Of a stretch of 64,000 bases of DNA, positions 37,123 to 47,638 are shown piece by piece (the first letter of the stretch is position 1; the number at the start of each line of letters is the position of its first letter). Both the position numbers and the translations under genes were made by a program. Origin of the DNA: Rotaria sp. Silwood1 (taxonomy: Eukaryota; Rotifera; Eurotatoria; Philodinida; Philodinidae). The stretch covers positions 2,476,569 to 2,540,568 of the forward strand of contig CAJNOP010000018.1 in the NCBI GenBank assembly GCA_905250075.1, given 5' to 3'. The notes under the pieces were generated by a model. The model was given only the letters and a program-made list of their open reading frames with translations, had not been told where the DNA came from and did no database searches.

Positions 37123-39586
37123 AGTAGGTTCGTATCTTGATCCTACCGGTAATTGCATGGAACACTTGCGATATAATCGATAGTTTCCACATCGTTCGGG
37201 AAGTGGTTTCGTAAACAAAATTATGAAGTCTAAATGCAGTAAAGAAGTATACAAACGTGACAGTAAAATGAAAGATAGATAGATATATGTATTAAGGACT
37301 TACATTTGTTGAGTTTCTGATTGGTAAATAGCTCTCTCTATGAGATATGACAGCTAAAAAAACAACAGCTCTGTGTGAAATCTGGAAGAATTATTTACAA
37401 CATGTTTATGACTAGGAAACTTTCAGTAATATTTCTTGCAATTGTTCGATACTCTAAAGTTATGGCAACATTCCAAGACCTTCACAAGTTTTCTTAGAAA
37501 CATTTTTTTCTTACAGTGTTTAGAATAATATACGGTCATTTTTAAAATGAACGCTTCAATCTGGGATAAATTTTGGGGGAATAGATTCAGGAAATAAAAG
37601 TACGACTAGGTTTAGGGAAATCGAAGTATATACAAGGAAATAGGCATAGATGTAGTAGTATACGTATAAAGAGAAGGATTGATATATATGCTTAGTGAGA
37701 TTACATTAAGAAACTTGAAAAAAAGAAGATTTCGATTTCGTTACAAAATTCAGAACCTTTTGAAGTTCCGTGTGAAATTTTTTCCTTATGCACTCTTTTG
37801 ATAATCAGTTTTAAGGTTAATTGAAATCGTTTAGGAAATTTATATGCCTTCACTAGATGCTTTATGAAAATGCAACGCATAGAAGCCTCTTCCATACAGT
37901 TTTTAGAAAGAGTATATGAAAAGGTTTGTGAAAGGGCTTACGAAAATTTCATAAATGGTAAAAAAAAGAGGGGCTTTTGCACGTTGTGATTTAATGAACT
38001 CTTTAGAATTTTATTATTGTACAGTGTTGTTACAGTGAGAAGAGAAGTGTCTGTTAGTGTGCTAGAAATGTATATGGACGGTATGTGAGGCTGGATGAGG
38101 ATCTAGAGTTGTAATGACACAGAAGAACAACTTCACTAATTCAGACTCAGAATTTCATCCATACTTCCAGTAAAACGATGCTTTATAAATCATCATACTT
38201 TACTGATATACATAGAGCTAATTTTCAGGATTTAATTAATGCAGAACTTAACAGCAACAAAACATCGATTTTTGAAACTAAGAACAATCATTTTTCTAAT
38301 AAGTTTAGCACAAAGAGTTGCAATTACGTAGTTTACTTGAAGGAGACGCGTTTAAACATTCATAGTGACTATTTACAAAAATCTGGTCTTAATGCATTAA
38401 TGCAGCATCTTTCACGAAATTTTATTTATTTCTCTTTATTCGCTTAGATGAGTACTAAAATTATATGAATTAAATGTTTCATATGTACATGCATTGTAGC
38501 ATCCTAAGAAACTGCTCGGTGTACCTTCTTGTTTGAACGATGCTTCCGCTAGTATACTGACAGATGCTGCGATCCATTTATAAATGATTCTTACTTAAAA
38601 ATAGTTGAAATGTTTTTGGTGAAGGCAAAAATATGACTTGGAATTGCTATTTTTTTTGTGCAATCTATTTGAAAGAAGTTTCAAATAAGCTTCTGCTATT
38701 ATCAAAAGATCCAGTCTATTCAATCGAATCAAAGCTAAGATATTTCAACTTTTGATTGTAGCGGCTATTGCCTGATACACTCCTCAGAATAAAAATATTT
38801 TCTTATCGGCCTTTCAAGTTATTGAATGGCATGAGGAATGTATTTAGTATTTTATATTATAAAAGCTAGTCTTGTCCAAATTTAAGTTTTGAAAAAAGAA
38901 TATGCTACCTATTCATGTTTTCTGAGATTTTTACTAAGAGAACCTGGTGAAATATATCTCAATATTAGTGTAAATAGATATGCTTTACATGAAGAAGGAT
39001 GACGAGGTATAAATTATCAGAATATTAATGCATTTGAATAGATCCTGATACTTATGTTCTTACAAACAGTGGTAGGATTTTACTTCGGTCTCGTTTTAGA
39101 ATGCATTCAGCAGTTAAAAGATCAATGTTGTTTAGTATCTTTTCTTACTTTCAGGAGTGAGTTAAGCAAGACTCATGGGGTAAGAAAGTGTTTGCATTTC
39201 TAAGAAATATACCTGCAATACAAAAGCTGATAGCATTATCCCTATGAGATTCAAATGTGAAACGTGATGTAACATTTGTTACTAATCACGCGAGTGTTAT
39301 GTTATTTGGTTTATCTTGGCACTGATTTTTTCCAACATCTTTTACTTAATTCTTGAGAACTACAATAGAAAAGAAGTTTGTCTATTCTCATAATATGTTA
39401 GTGATATATTATCGACGGTAGGATATGGAAAGCGTCTGATACGGCCTGTGATAGTCGTTGAGAGGAGAAAGAGAAAATCTTTAAATTTCTATCCCTATAC
39501 ACTTCAGCATTTCTTTTAGATCGTGTTTCACAAAAAATAAACAAAGCACCTGAAATAGACTTCGACTCATCTTTTTCATATTGAAA
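37123..39586. other. Gene-free stretch upstream of the glycosyltransferase
   Basis: No gene recognised; the frame at 38178-38447 (ATG start, 89 aa) lacks any known motif and sits in AT-rich sequence. Confidence 0.35.
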
Positions 39587-40591
39587 ATGCGGTACGATCT
39601 AAAATTCTTCATTACGGTTACTGTTGGAAGCCTATTACTGATGATTTGGTGGCGGTTTTTTCTTGACTTACGACAGCCGTCGCCGAATTCTAAGTCCCTC
39701 GATAAGACACCTGGATTGTCAAAAGATTTGTCTACTCTATCTAATGCAGCTGGCAAATCTTTACCAAAACCACGTCTGATCTTCAACACGTCTGCTCGTT
39801 ATATTAATAACAGTTTAGAATGTTGGACTGATGACGACTATTTGCACTGGAAACAAGGTGATTTTTATCCACCTGGTCAGTCAAATGGTTCAATTGCCTT
39901 TATGATCTTGACTGGTGATAGTAACTTACGTACTCGCTGTGATGTCATTATGTGCACATTCGGCGTCACTATTCATCCATCACGACTCTTTTTCGTGGGT
40001 GAATCATCATCGGATAGACGAGTACCAATTTATGATGTGGTTGCACCCGACACACCGAGACCAGTTAACATTTGGTGGAGCAAGCAAAAAGTCACTCGAG
40101 GTTTAGATGTTGTTATTAACATGATTAATAAAATGGCTGACGGCACAGATATCAAGTGGCTTATGGTAATGGATGATGATACGTTTGTTTCTCCACCGAA
40201 TTTAAGATTAGTTTTATCGGATTATGATCCTCAACAACCGCTAATGATCGGAAACGCATGTGAAGATCGATTTTGTGGTGGTGGAGGCTATGTTTTTTCA
40301 AGAGCCTTATTCGAAAAATTCCCTCCATTCATTTTGTCGTGTTACCCAAACAAACCAGGTGGATATAGTGATATGGTTGTGCCTCGATGTATCACCGCTA
40401 AAACTGGAGTTCGACCGACCGATCGAAGAGAGTTCAATACTCAACCACCAGACCACTATACTACACGAGATGTATTAGCCGCTCGACCAAATGGATTCGG
40501 GAGAGCTGCTACTTTTCATTATCTGAGATTGCCAAAAAACTACCTAGACTTGTGGAGACTTCATCAAGCGTTTTACCGGGATGGAACATAA
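39587..40591 (+). CDS. Fringe-like / GT31 glycosyltransferase, type II membrane protein
   Basis: An intronless frame of 334 aa. The first ATG is at 39587; the frame reaches two codons further only through a TTG. Residues about 6-27 (KFFITVTVGSLLLMIWWRFF) are a signal anchor, followed by a stem and a Golgi-lumen catalytic domain. Motifs of the CAZy GT31 Fringe/C1GALT group: FMILTGDSN start, WWSKQKV, WLMVMDDDTFVSPPNL with the metal-binding DDD, a glycine-rich CGGGGYVFS, and GGYSDMVVPRC in the place of the acidic EDD-like motif. It probably transfers a hexose or HexNAc in beta-1,3 linkage to a glycoprotein. Acceptor and donor cannot be told. The lack of introns sets it apart from most genes here and may reflect retroposition or a bdelloid single-exon family. 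Confidence 0.85.
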   Translation: MRYDLKFFITVTVGSLLLMIWWRFFLDLRQPSPNSKSLDKTPGLSKDLSTLSNAAGKSLPKPRLIFNTSARYINNSLECWTDDDYLHWKQGDFYPPGQSNGSIAFMILTGDSNLRTRCDVIMCTFGVTIHPSRLFFVGESSSDRRVPIYDVVAPDTPRPVNIWWSKQKVTRGLDVVINMINKMADGTDIKWLMVMDDDTFVSPPNLRLVLSDYDPQQPLMIGNACEDRFCGGGGYVFSRALFEKFPPFILSCYPNKPGGYSDMVVPRCITAKTGVRPTDRREFNTQPPDHYTTRDVLAARPNGFGRAATFHYLRLPKNYLDLWRLHQAFYRDGT

Positions 40592-42635
40592 TCAAAACTA
40601 CTGGTTCTTACCTCTCTGCTCCTGTTTCCATTTGTTGCAGTGTTTCGTTTATCAAATAACTGAATCATATGCAAAAAAAACTTGGATGTGGATGAGAGTG
40701 ACAAAATACCATGACATGTTTTTCACTATCGCTAAAGATTCTCATCATATCGAAAATAATTATACATGTTCATTGTCCAAAAAATTACAAGAATCCTAAT
40801 CTATTCTTTTGTGTATCGAATGCTAAAACTATCTAGAATGAATTATATAATTGTGAGTTAGTGAACAGGTATTGAACTGTATGTCGAAGTCAGCTTCTCC
40901 TAACACTAATGTGTACTTTTGAGAATCAATCATGTTGCATCAACTGCATATTATCCTCTATTCCAAATGTAAATGGTCTAGCAAAGTTAGTTTTTAGGAT
41001 CTGAAAGAAAATAAAGTATGGATGATTGAGAATGAAAGATGAAGAATGAAATAAAGTATTTTATTGGATGAAATGTACGTTTTACAAGCTGATCATCAGT
41101 AGTCATTAATTTATATCAATGTTAATGCTAAGCCAGTACCTCATACACAAAGGTGATATGTGGATTGCAAATTTATTTTCGAGATTCCAGAAATCAAAGC
41201 AATTTTTTTCCTTGTTCACGAACACCATAACAATAGTAATCATTCTGATTGAGAACGACAGATATTCAACTCTGCCAAGATTAATCATAGTTTGTCAAAA
41301 AGTAAATTTAGATAAAAAGGACTCATGACAACAAACTGCTTTAATGATTCAGTTAGATGATGGATCGAATGATTTCTAGTGTAACCAGTAGATTACATGA
41401 TTGACCACACTGAAATGAATGGAGAGATAAATGATTGGTCACTTATTCTGACTGATTTAAACAATCAGTAAATTTTTATATGAATGAATATCGTTAGACT
41501 CATCAATATTCGATAACCTGATTGACAGCAAGATGAACATGTCAATAAGAGTTTTATTAAAAATAGTTTGATTGTCACAAGAGCCATTTACATCAAATAA
41601 AATTTGGCATTCATTTTTGTTCAATAGTGTTGTTCATTATTACTTGGAAGCATATATTAATGAACAAGTGTTTAAATTATTGTTTCTCTTTGTTGCTCAT
41701 CGTTGAGACAAGTGTCGCGATTAATTTTATCTAATGTCATGCAACATCAAACAATGAATCTATAATGACATCTCATAGTATATTTTATCCTACTTTCAAG
41801 ATACTTTGGTTGTTCAACATGTTCTTTATTCCATCAATAATCATAAATCAACATGGTATTGCTTTGTTCTGATACAAACCATCACCATTCGTCGCATAGA
41901 ATTATCTTCTTATTCAAAGAGAAGCAACTGCTCTGGAGTAAATTTATTGCATCGTTTTGAAAAGTCGAACGACTTGGTTGAAATCTACTAAATTATGAGG
42001 AGATACTTGTTTCTTTGGGGGAAGACTTTCATCAATTAGTTTTTTGCTCTATTATATCTATACGTCGTTCGAATAACATTTTTTTGCTATGTGTGTTTGA
42101 AAGAAGAATTTTAAAAAGAAAATCGAGATCATGCAATATTTCAGCTTGCTTGTGAGTATGATCATCGTTAATTCATAATTTGAAGGCACGTAAACATTCA
42201 TGGAGAAATATTATTAAATTTTATACGTTCAGACTCTGCATGTACAGATCATTTCAGAGAACAACATATTGACAGAAATGATGAGACTTTCGACATTTAA
42301 AAGATTCCTCTATCGATAACAAAGTTGGACAATCTAGGAAAGTATTAACAAGATATGGGATATAGGTGTGGATGATAATGAAGAGATGAACCAAGCCATC
42401 ATGCATGTGTACACTAGTACCTGTCAACACCTCATACATCTACATATTCGCTCTTACCTCGAATCACCTTGGTACCAGTGACACACGATGGAGTCTCTAC
42501 TGAGTTGATTTCTGGTAGCGAACGCGAATAAAATAGTCATGAGATTTGTCTTTCATTCAATCGTGATGTATTCGAGAATGAAAGAGATCAAGAAAAACAA
42601 ACTAAATGTCTTTTTTGAGTCGATTCAATTGAAAA
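40592..42635. other. Gene-free stretch
   Basis: Between the glycosyltransferase and the NHL relic; AT-rich, without recognised gene, RNA or repeat. Confidence 0.35.
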
Positions 42636-43240
42636 TCATTGAATACGATGATTCTGACGATCGAAGGACAAACCTCGGGGAAAGTTGAACTGATTTGGTG
42701 ATTTTCCTTGGCCATTTCCACCGACAACGACTGTGTTCTGTTTCGCTTTTGGAGGCCAATGAATCACTCGATTATTTGCAGAATCTGCCACATAGACGGT
42801 ACCTAAAGCATCGACGAACAGCCCCTCAGGATACGACAATTGTGTGAGCGATTTTTCTTCACCTTTACCTCCAGCGACGATAATCCCTTCTGTTGCACCT
42901 ATATTCCATTTCATCACACGATGATTGCTGAAGTTTGACACGTAGACAGCTTCTTGTCAATCGACAAAGAGATATCCTGGTGCTTTGAGTTGATTGAGAC
43001 GAGTTCCTTTACCATACCTACCAGCCACGAGAGTTCCATTCTTATCTCCTATTTCATATCGTCTTACTTCAACTTTGTCAGTATTAGAGATGTAGATATA
43101 TCTCTGACCATCCGTAGCCAATCTAAAATACCCGATGTTGTCGAAGAGATTTTCTCCTTGAGTTGTGTTATTGAGACGAGACCATCGTAAGACTCGCTGA
43201 TTATGCAAATCCAAGGGGGAAAAAGCAGATTTTAACCCCC

Positions 43241-43320
43241 GAAATCTCTGGAAATCTCTGGAAATCTTTTGAAATCTTTAGAAATCTTTGGAAATCTTTA
43301 GAAACTTTTAAGAATCCTTT
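43241..43320. repeat. Left decamer array of the 7.45-kb element
   Basis: About eight consecutive copies of GAAATCTYTG/GAAATCTTTA. The last units (GAAACTTTTA, AGAATCCTTT) are degenerate. Confidence 0.85.
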
Positions 43321-45041
43321 GGCCCTATAATGACGCATGTTACACCAATAATACATCAGTGAACTATGGAGATTCAATGGAATTTGTATTGACCGACTTT
43401 CATATTATTGTACTGTTACCGTTATATCTCTAATTTTTCTGCAAGAGAAAGAACCTTTTCAGCAAAGAAGGAGTACTTTTTTTTATAAAGGTTGTTGAGA
43501 ATACTCAAGTAAGATTGGGTAAACATTGCATTGCAATACATGACAGATTAATTAGAAAGACCATAAAGTTTAAGACAGAAATAATTCTTTATAATAAAAT
43601 GTTTTGTTTGATAGTTTTCATCAAGAATTCTTCTGCTATAGGTTGAATGATTCATTGTAATCAGCTAAATGTAACTCAACTGAATCATAGATTATAACTC
43701 ATCTTTTTAGAAAATAAACATAAAATCATGAGTGATAAACCGTCAGTGGTGTTCCAAAGGAGTGTGATTGAAAAGCTGATCATGAATGTCAAACTTTCAA
43801 CGAAGTAACTTAACACGTTTCGGTTTTGTAAAAAAAAATTGTCTACATATGGAACTCAATATGCAAAACTTAAAATTTTTTCTTTATGAACACGACGAAC
43901 AATTTCAAAAAGTGCATGTGACACAAACTATCACCCCCAGTAGAGACACTTATATTGTCAGTTAAGGAAATGAAACACGTTGGGTGCAGAGTGAAGGTCT
44001 CCCTACCAAACTTATAAATTTAAAACATTAGCTACTGTTGCTGTGTGCCGACCATGATATTATAGTTTTACAATGTTAGCAGTATATATAGCATGATTAA
44101 AGCTCAAAGTTTCAGCAGATTCTTTAATTTTATTTTTTTGATGAAAGGAAAGAGATGATGAGATGCTTTAGATAAATACGTATGTTTCATATTTAAAAAA
44201 GAGATTGTAAAAAATATCAAGGGAAAAATTTATGTTAGCAGCAATGCCAAATATAAGGAAAATAGATCCGAAATTCTCACCTTGATATATTTTTCAAACT
44301 TTTTTCAAAAATATGGAGTCAATCTTTTAATGATTCTACTCGAAAAGTTCTATTTAACCATTAAGAGAACAGAACAAGAGATCTTACTGAAATTTTTAGT
44401 TTTGAGCATCTTGCAAACACTAGAGACAGCTGAAAACTTGAACATCTTGATCGGTACACACTGACACGGTCTAGAATTTTAAACAGGCTAATTTAACGAT
44501 AAGAACTTTGAATTTGATTCAAATGTGTTTAACGACTCTATTTGTCAAATCATCCACAAAAGGTGATAAATACGAAAAGCAAATGATGGACAACTTGCTG
44601 GCAGAAATTATATTATCTAGGATAATACCACTTTACATAGAAGTAGATTTTTGACAAAAGGAATAGCTAAAAGTCAGCTGAACCTTCTTTTTATTCTTAC
44701 GACCCTAATGCCAAATCTTTCTGCCATGGTTGAGATCTGTATCAAGCTTCACAAGTTTAAAGAAATAACTCTTTGCTTCAAATGAGGACCGTAAAATGTA
44801 CCACACTATTATCAATAGCCAAACTACTTATCTTTCATTTAGTAAACGGTAGTCCAAATAGTATTAATCTAATAATGAGATCTTGTTTAGACGCCGAAAA
44901 TTTGGACTTTAGATTCCAATTCACTACGGGCCACTAAGTCTAGTTTGTTATAGTCTTGCCGGATGTATGTTTAATGTTATTAGAGTTCTGCGAAATGAAG
45001 AGTAAAAGAGGCATCGATTGACATCTATTCTTTTATATATA
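43321..45041. other. Interior of the large element, left of mariner
   Basis: About 1.7 kb of AT-rich sequence. Plus-strand translation near 44280-45000 gives short frames with many stops and no recognised transposase motif. The frame at 44282-44464 is the longest and is not identifiable. Confidence 0.35.
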
Positions 45042-46294
45042 TCGGGTTGGTGCAAAAGTCTCCGCCGATTTTTTTCTTTTCAATGTTTCATGATTTTATT
45101 GAAACAAAATGTCACTAATCGAAAACATATATACCATTATTGTCTATGACATACTCCCATCTTTTAGGCAAATCGAGAATGCCATCTTCAAAGAATTTCT
45201 TTGATAAAGACGAAAAGAAACTCTCGAGGTCCGATTTTAGATGTAGTCGATCATCAAAATGCTTTTTCACCAGGTGATTGCGGAGCGACCGGAACAGATG
45301 ATAATCAGAAGGTGCCAGATCTGGTGAATATGGTGGATGAGGTAAGACCTCCCTCCCTAATTCTTCCAGCTTCTGGCGAGAAACTTTTGAGATATGAGGT
45401 TTTGCATCATCGTGAAGCAATCGAACTTTTCGTCTTTCTGGACGATTTCCTTGTAGTGCAATTTTCAAATTCTCAAGTTGTTTGCAGTAAAGCTTCGAGT
45501 CGACCGTGGTATTAGGTAGTAGAAGTTCCCAGTAGATAATACCTTCGAAATCCCACCAGATCGGCAGCATAATTTTTTTCGAATGCAGGTCGTTTTTTGG
45601 TTCAGGTTCAGGCAAATCTTCAGGATTGACCCATTGACGCTTGCGTGTATGGTTGACATACAGGATCCACTTTTCATTACCAGTGACAATCTGCTGAAGA
45701 AACTTGTGTCGGTTGCGTTTTGACAACAAAGAATTGCATATGGTGATTCTTTGCTGTATATTGTCCGAGCTTAGTTGATGTGGAACCCATGTTTCAAGTT
45801 TACTAACTTTTCCGATTTCATGTAAATGCCGATCGATGGTGAAGTGATCGCATAGAAGCATAGCTGATAATTCACTGGTAGTTAATCGTGGATTGTCTTC
45901 GATCAGGACTTTTAATTGTTCAATATCAATTTCCAGAGGACGTCCACACCTTGGCCGATCTTCCAATGACATATCACCTTCCCGAAATCTTTTAAACGAA
46001 TCTCGACAAGTGCGATCAGCAACAACACGTTCACCAAGTGCAGCACATATATTGTGCACAGCAGCACTTGCATTGTTCCCCAGTTGGAACTCATACAAAA
46101 TGCAATGTCGAATATGAATAGAAATCTCTGACATATTTTAATATGGAATGTAAAAAAAATCGGACATTCGTTAATGTCACATTATAGTACTACACAGGCG
46201 GTATCAAATGTGCAAAAACCACGCCTGTATAGTAGCGCTAGATGGCTTTAAAAGACTTTCAAAAAAATCGGCGGATACTTTTGCACCAACCCGA
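45042..46294. mobile_element. Mariner (Tc1/mariner superfamily) transposon, nested
   Basis: Inverted ends TCGGGTTGGTGCAAAAGT with a TA on both sides (45040-45041 and 46295-46296). The inner TIR (CCGCCGATTTTTTT) also matches, with one or two differences. Length 1253 bp and a single transposase frame are typical of mariner. It inserted into the 7.45-kb element and still looks nearly whole, so it is young. Confidence 0.95.
45115..46134 (-). CDS. Mariner transposase, D,D34D type with substituted first Asp
   Basis: An uninterrupted 339-aa frame with ATG at 46134. The N-terminal paired-type helix-turn-helix region (IRHCILYEFQLGNNASAAVHNIC, residues about 7-29; SLEDRPRCGRP near 57) binds the ends. 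In the catalytic DDE/D domain the third acid is in SPDLAPSDYHLF and the second in HDDAKPH, 34 residues apart as in mariner. The first acid should lie in TGDEKW but reads TGNEKW (residues about 149-154), so an essential metal ligand is Asn. The WVPHQL linker is intact. The protein is likely catalytically dead despite its full length. Family assignment is firm; inactivity is inferred from the D-to-N change. Confidence 0.92.
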   Translation of the reverse strand: MSEISIHIRHCILYEFQLGNNASAAVHNICAALGERVVADRTCRDSFKRFREGDMSLEDRPRCGRPLEIDIEQLKVLIEDNPRLTTSELSAMLLCDHFTIDRHLHEIGKVSKLETWVPHQLSSDNIQQRITICNSLLSKRNRHKFLQQIVTGNEKWILYVNHTRKRQWVNPEDLPEPEPKNDLHSKKIMLPIWWDFEGIIYWELLLPNTTVDSKLYCKQLENLKIALQGNRPERRKVRLLHDDAKPHISKVSRQKLEELGREVLPHPPYSPDLAPSDYHLFRSLRNHLVKKHFDDRLHLKSDLESFFSSLSKKFFEDGILDLPKRWEYVIDNNGIYVFD

Positions 46295-46657
46295 TATATT
46301 AACAAAACCTCAAAAGTTTTATATTTCATGAAAAAAAGAGCTCAAAGAAATATTTTTGGAGTACTAAATCGATGAAATGTCCATCTTCATCAACTTGTAT
46401 ATTGTCTCATGCAGATTATAATTAGGTTTGGTTTTAGAAATAATTAGTAAAAAATTTAGACTTACTCGGAATTGCTGCATATACTCTGGTTCAGAAATAC
46501 TCTCAATAGAATATGGACTTTGCAGAATTTCCATCGCAGTTTTCATCTTAATGACGTAGTCATACTCAAGATTTAATCTCAGTATCAAGAAATATTTATG
46601 ACTCTGGATGAAAGTGAGCATTAGTAAAACGAAATTATCATTGCTAGACTTATGATG
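46295..46657. other. Interior of the large element between mariner and LINE
   Basis: AT-rich filler of about 360 bp. The bases at its right edge (AGACTTATGATG, 46646-46657) are the left copy of the LINE target duplication. Confidence 0.5.
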
Positions 46658-47626
46658 CGGCCAACTATCCGACTGGTTTGAAGTCAAAAGCGGTGTTCGC
46701 CAAGGGTGCACAATTGCCCCGGATCTGTTTCTAGCACCAATGGACTGGCTGCTCCAACGAACCGTACACCGAGGGTTGCTCGGCGCTACACTGGGTAACG
46801 AAGTATTCACTGATTTGGACTTTGCGGATGATGTAGCACTTCTAGCCGAGACTGTGGAAGCAATTCTGCTGGCATTGGAGGTCATGCAGCACGAAGCTCG
46901 CCCGCTTGGCTTAGAAATCAACTGGCCAAAGACAAAAATTCAAGAAACCAGAAGCGAAACGACTAACAACAACGCACTATCTGTGGGCAGCCACAATGTG
47001 GAAGTGGTCGACTCATTCGTCTACTTAGGTTGCACGATTAACAAAACAGGCAGCAGCATACCAGAAATCACCAGAAGGATTGCAATCGCTCGAAACTGCA
47101 TGAAGACCCTGGACAAATCCATCTGGCGCTCAAGCATAGCGTTACAGACCAAAATTCGTCTTTACAACTGCTATATATTACCAGTTCTTCTGTACGGCGC
47201 GGAGACCTGGACAATAACTGGCTCGGTCGAGAAAAAATTAGATGCTTTCGACAACTGGTGCCTTAGACGAATTCTCCACATACCATATACGAAACACATC
47301 ACGAACAAAGAAGTTCGTGAACGCACCGGCCAACCTGAAATTAGCACAACTATCAAAACTAGACGACTACGACAATTCGGACATATAGCCAGGGGCAACC
47401 CCCTCTCCGACCATACCAGAGCATTGCAAGCAAATATTAATGGGCCACTAAGTGGATGGAAACGCCCTCGTGGCAGACCACGCCACACGTGGATCCGCTC
47501 CGTCGAAGACGACCTACGTCCATTCAATCTAGGTCTTTTCTCCGCCTGGAAAAATGCTCAAGACAGGCAAAAATGGCGTAGTCTTGTAACGAAAGCAACG
47601 TCCAGTAGGATACGCTACAGATGATG
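46658..47626 (+). mobile_element. 5'-truncated non-LTR retrotransposon (LINE) with 12-bp target duplication
   Basis: AGACTTATGATG occurs at 46646-46657 and again at 47627-47638, a perfect 12-bp duplication bounding a 969-bp insertion. The frame is open from the left boundary to TGA at 47624. It holds the C-terminal half of a reverse transcriptase: LSDWFEVKSGVRQGC, FADDVALLAE (active site), YLGCTI, LPVLLYGAETW, LRRILHIPY, FGHIAR and GRPRHTW, a set common in RTE/CR1-like and related clades. The endonuclease and fingers are missing by 5' truncation. There is no poly-A; the copy ends just after the stop in GATGATG, suggesting an ATG-type short tail. G+C is higher than around it, a sign of recent arrival. 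Confidence 0.9.
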
Positions 47627-47638
47627 AGACTTATGATG

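Noticed and set aside
37127-37170. Possible tRNA T-arm-like word (GGTTCGTATCTTGATCC)
   Set aside because: No matching acceptor, D-arm or anticodon stem could be folded around it.
45201-46117. Plus-strand frames over the mariner
   Set aside because: Antisense shadows of the transposase.
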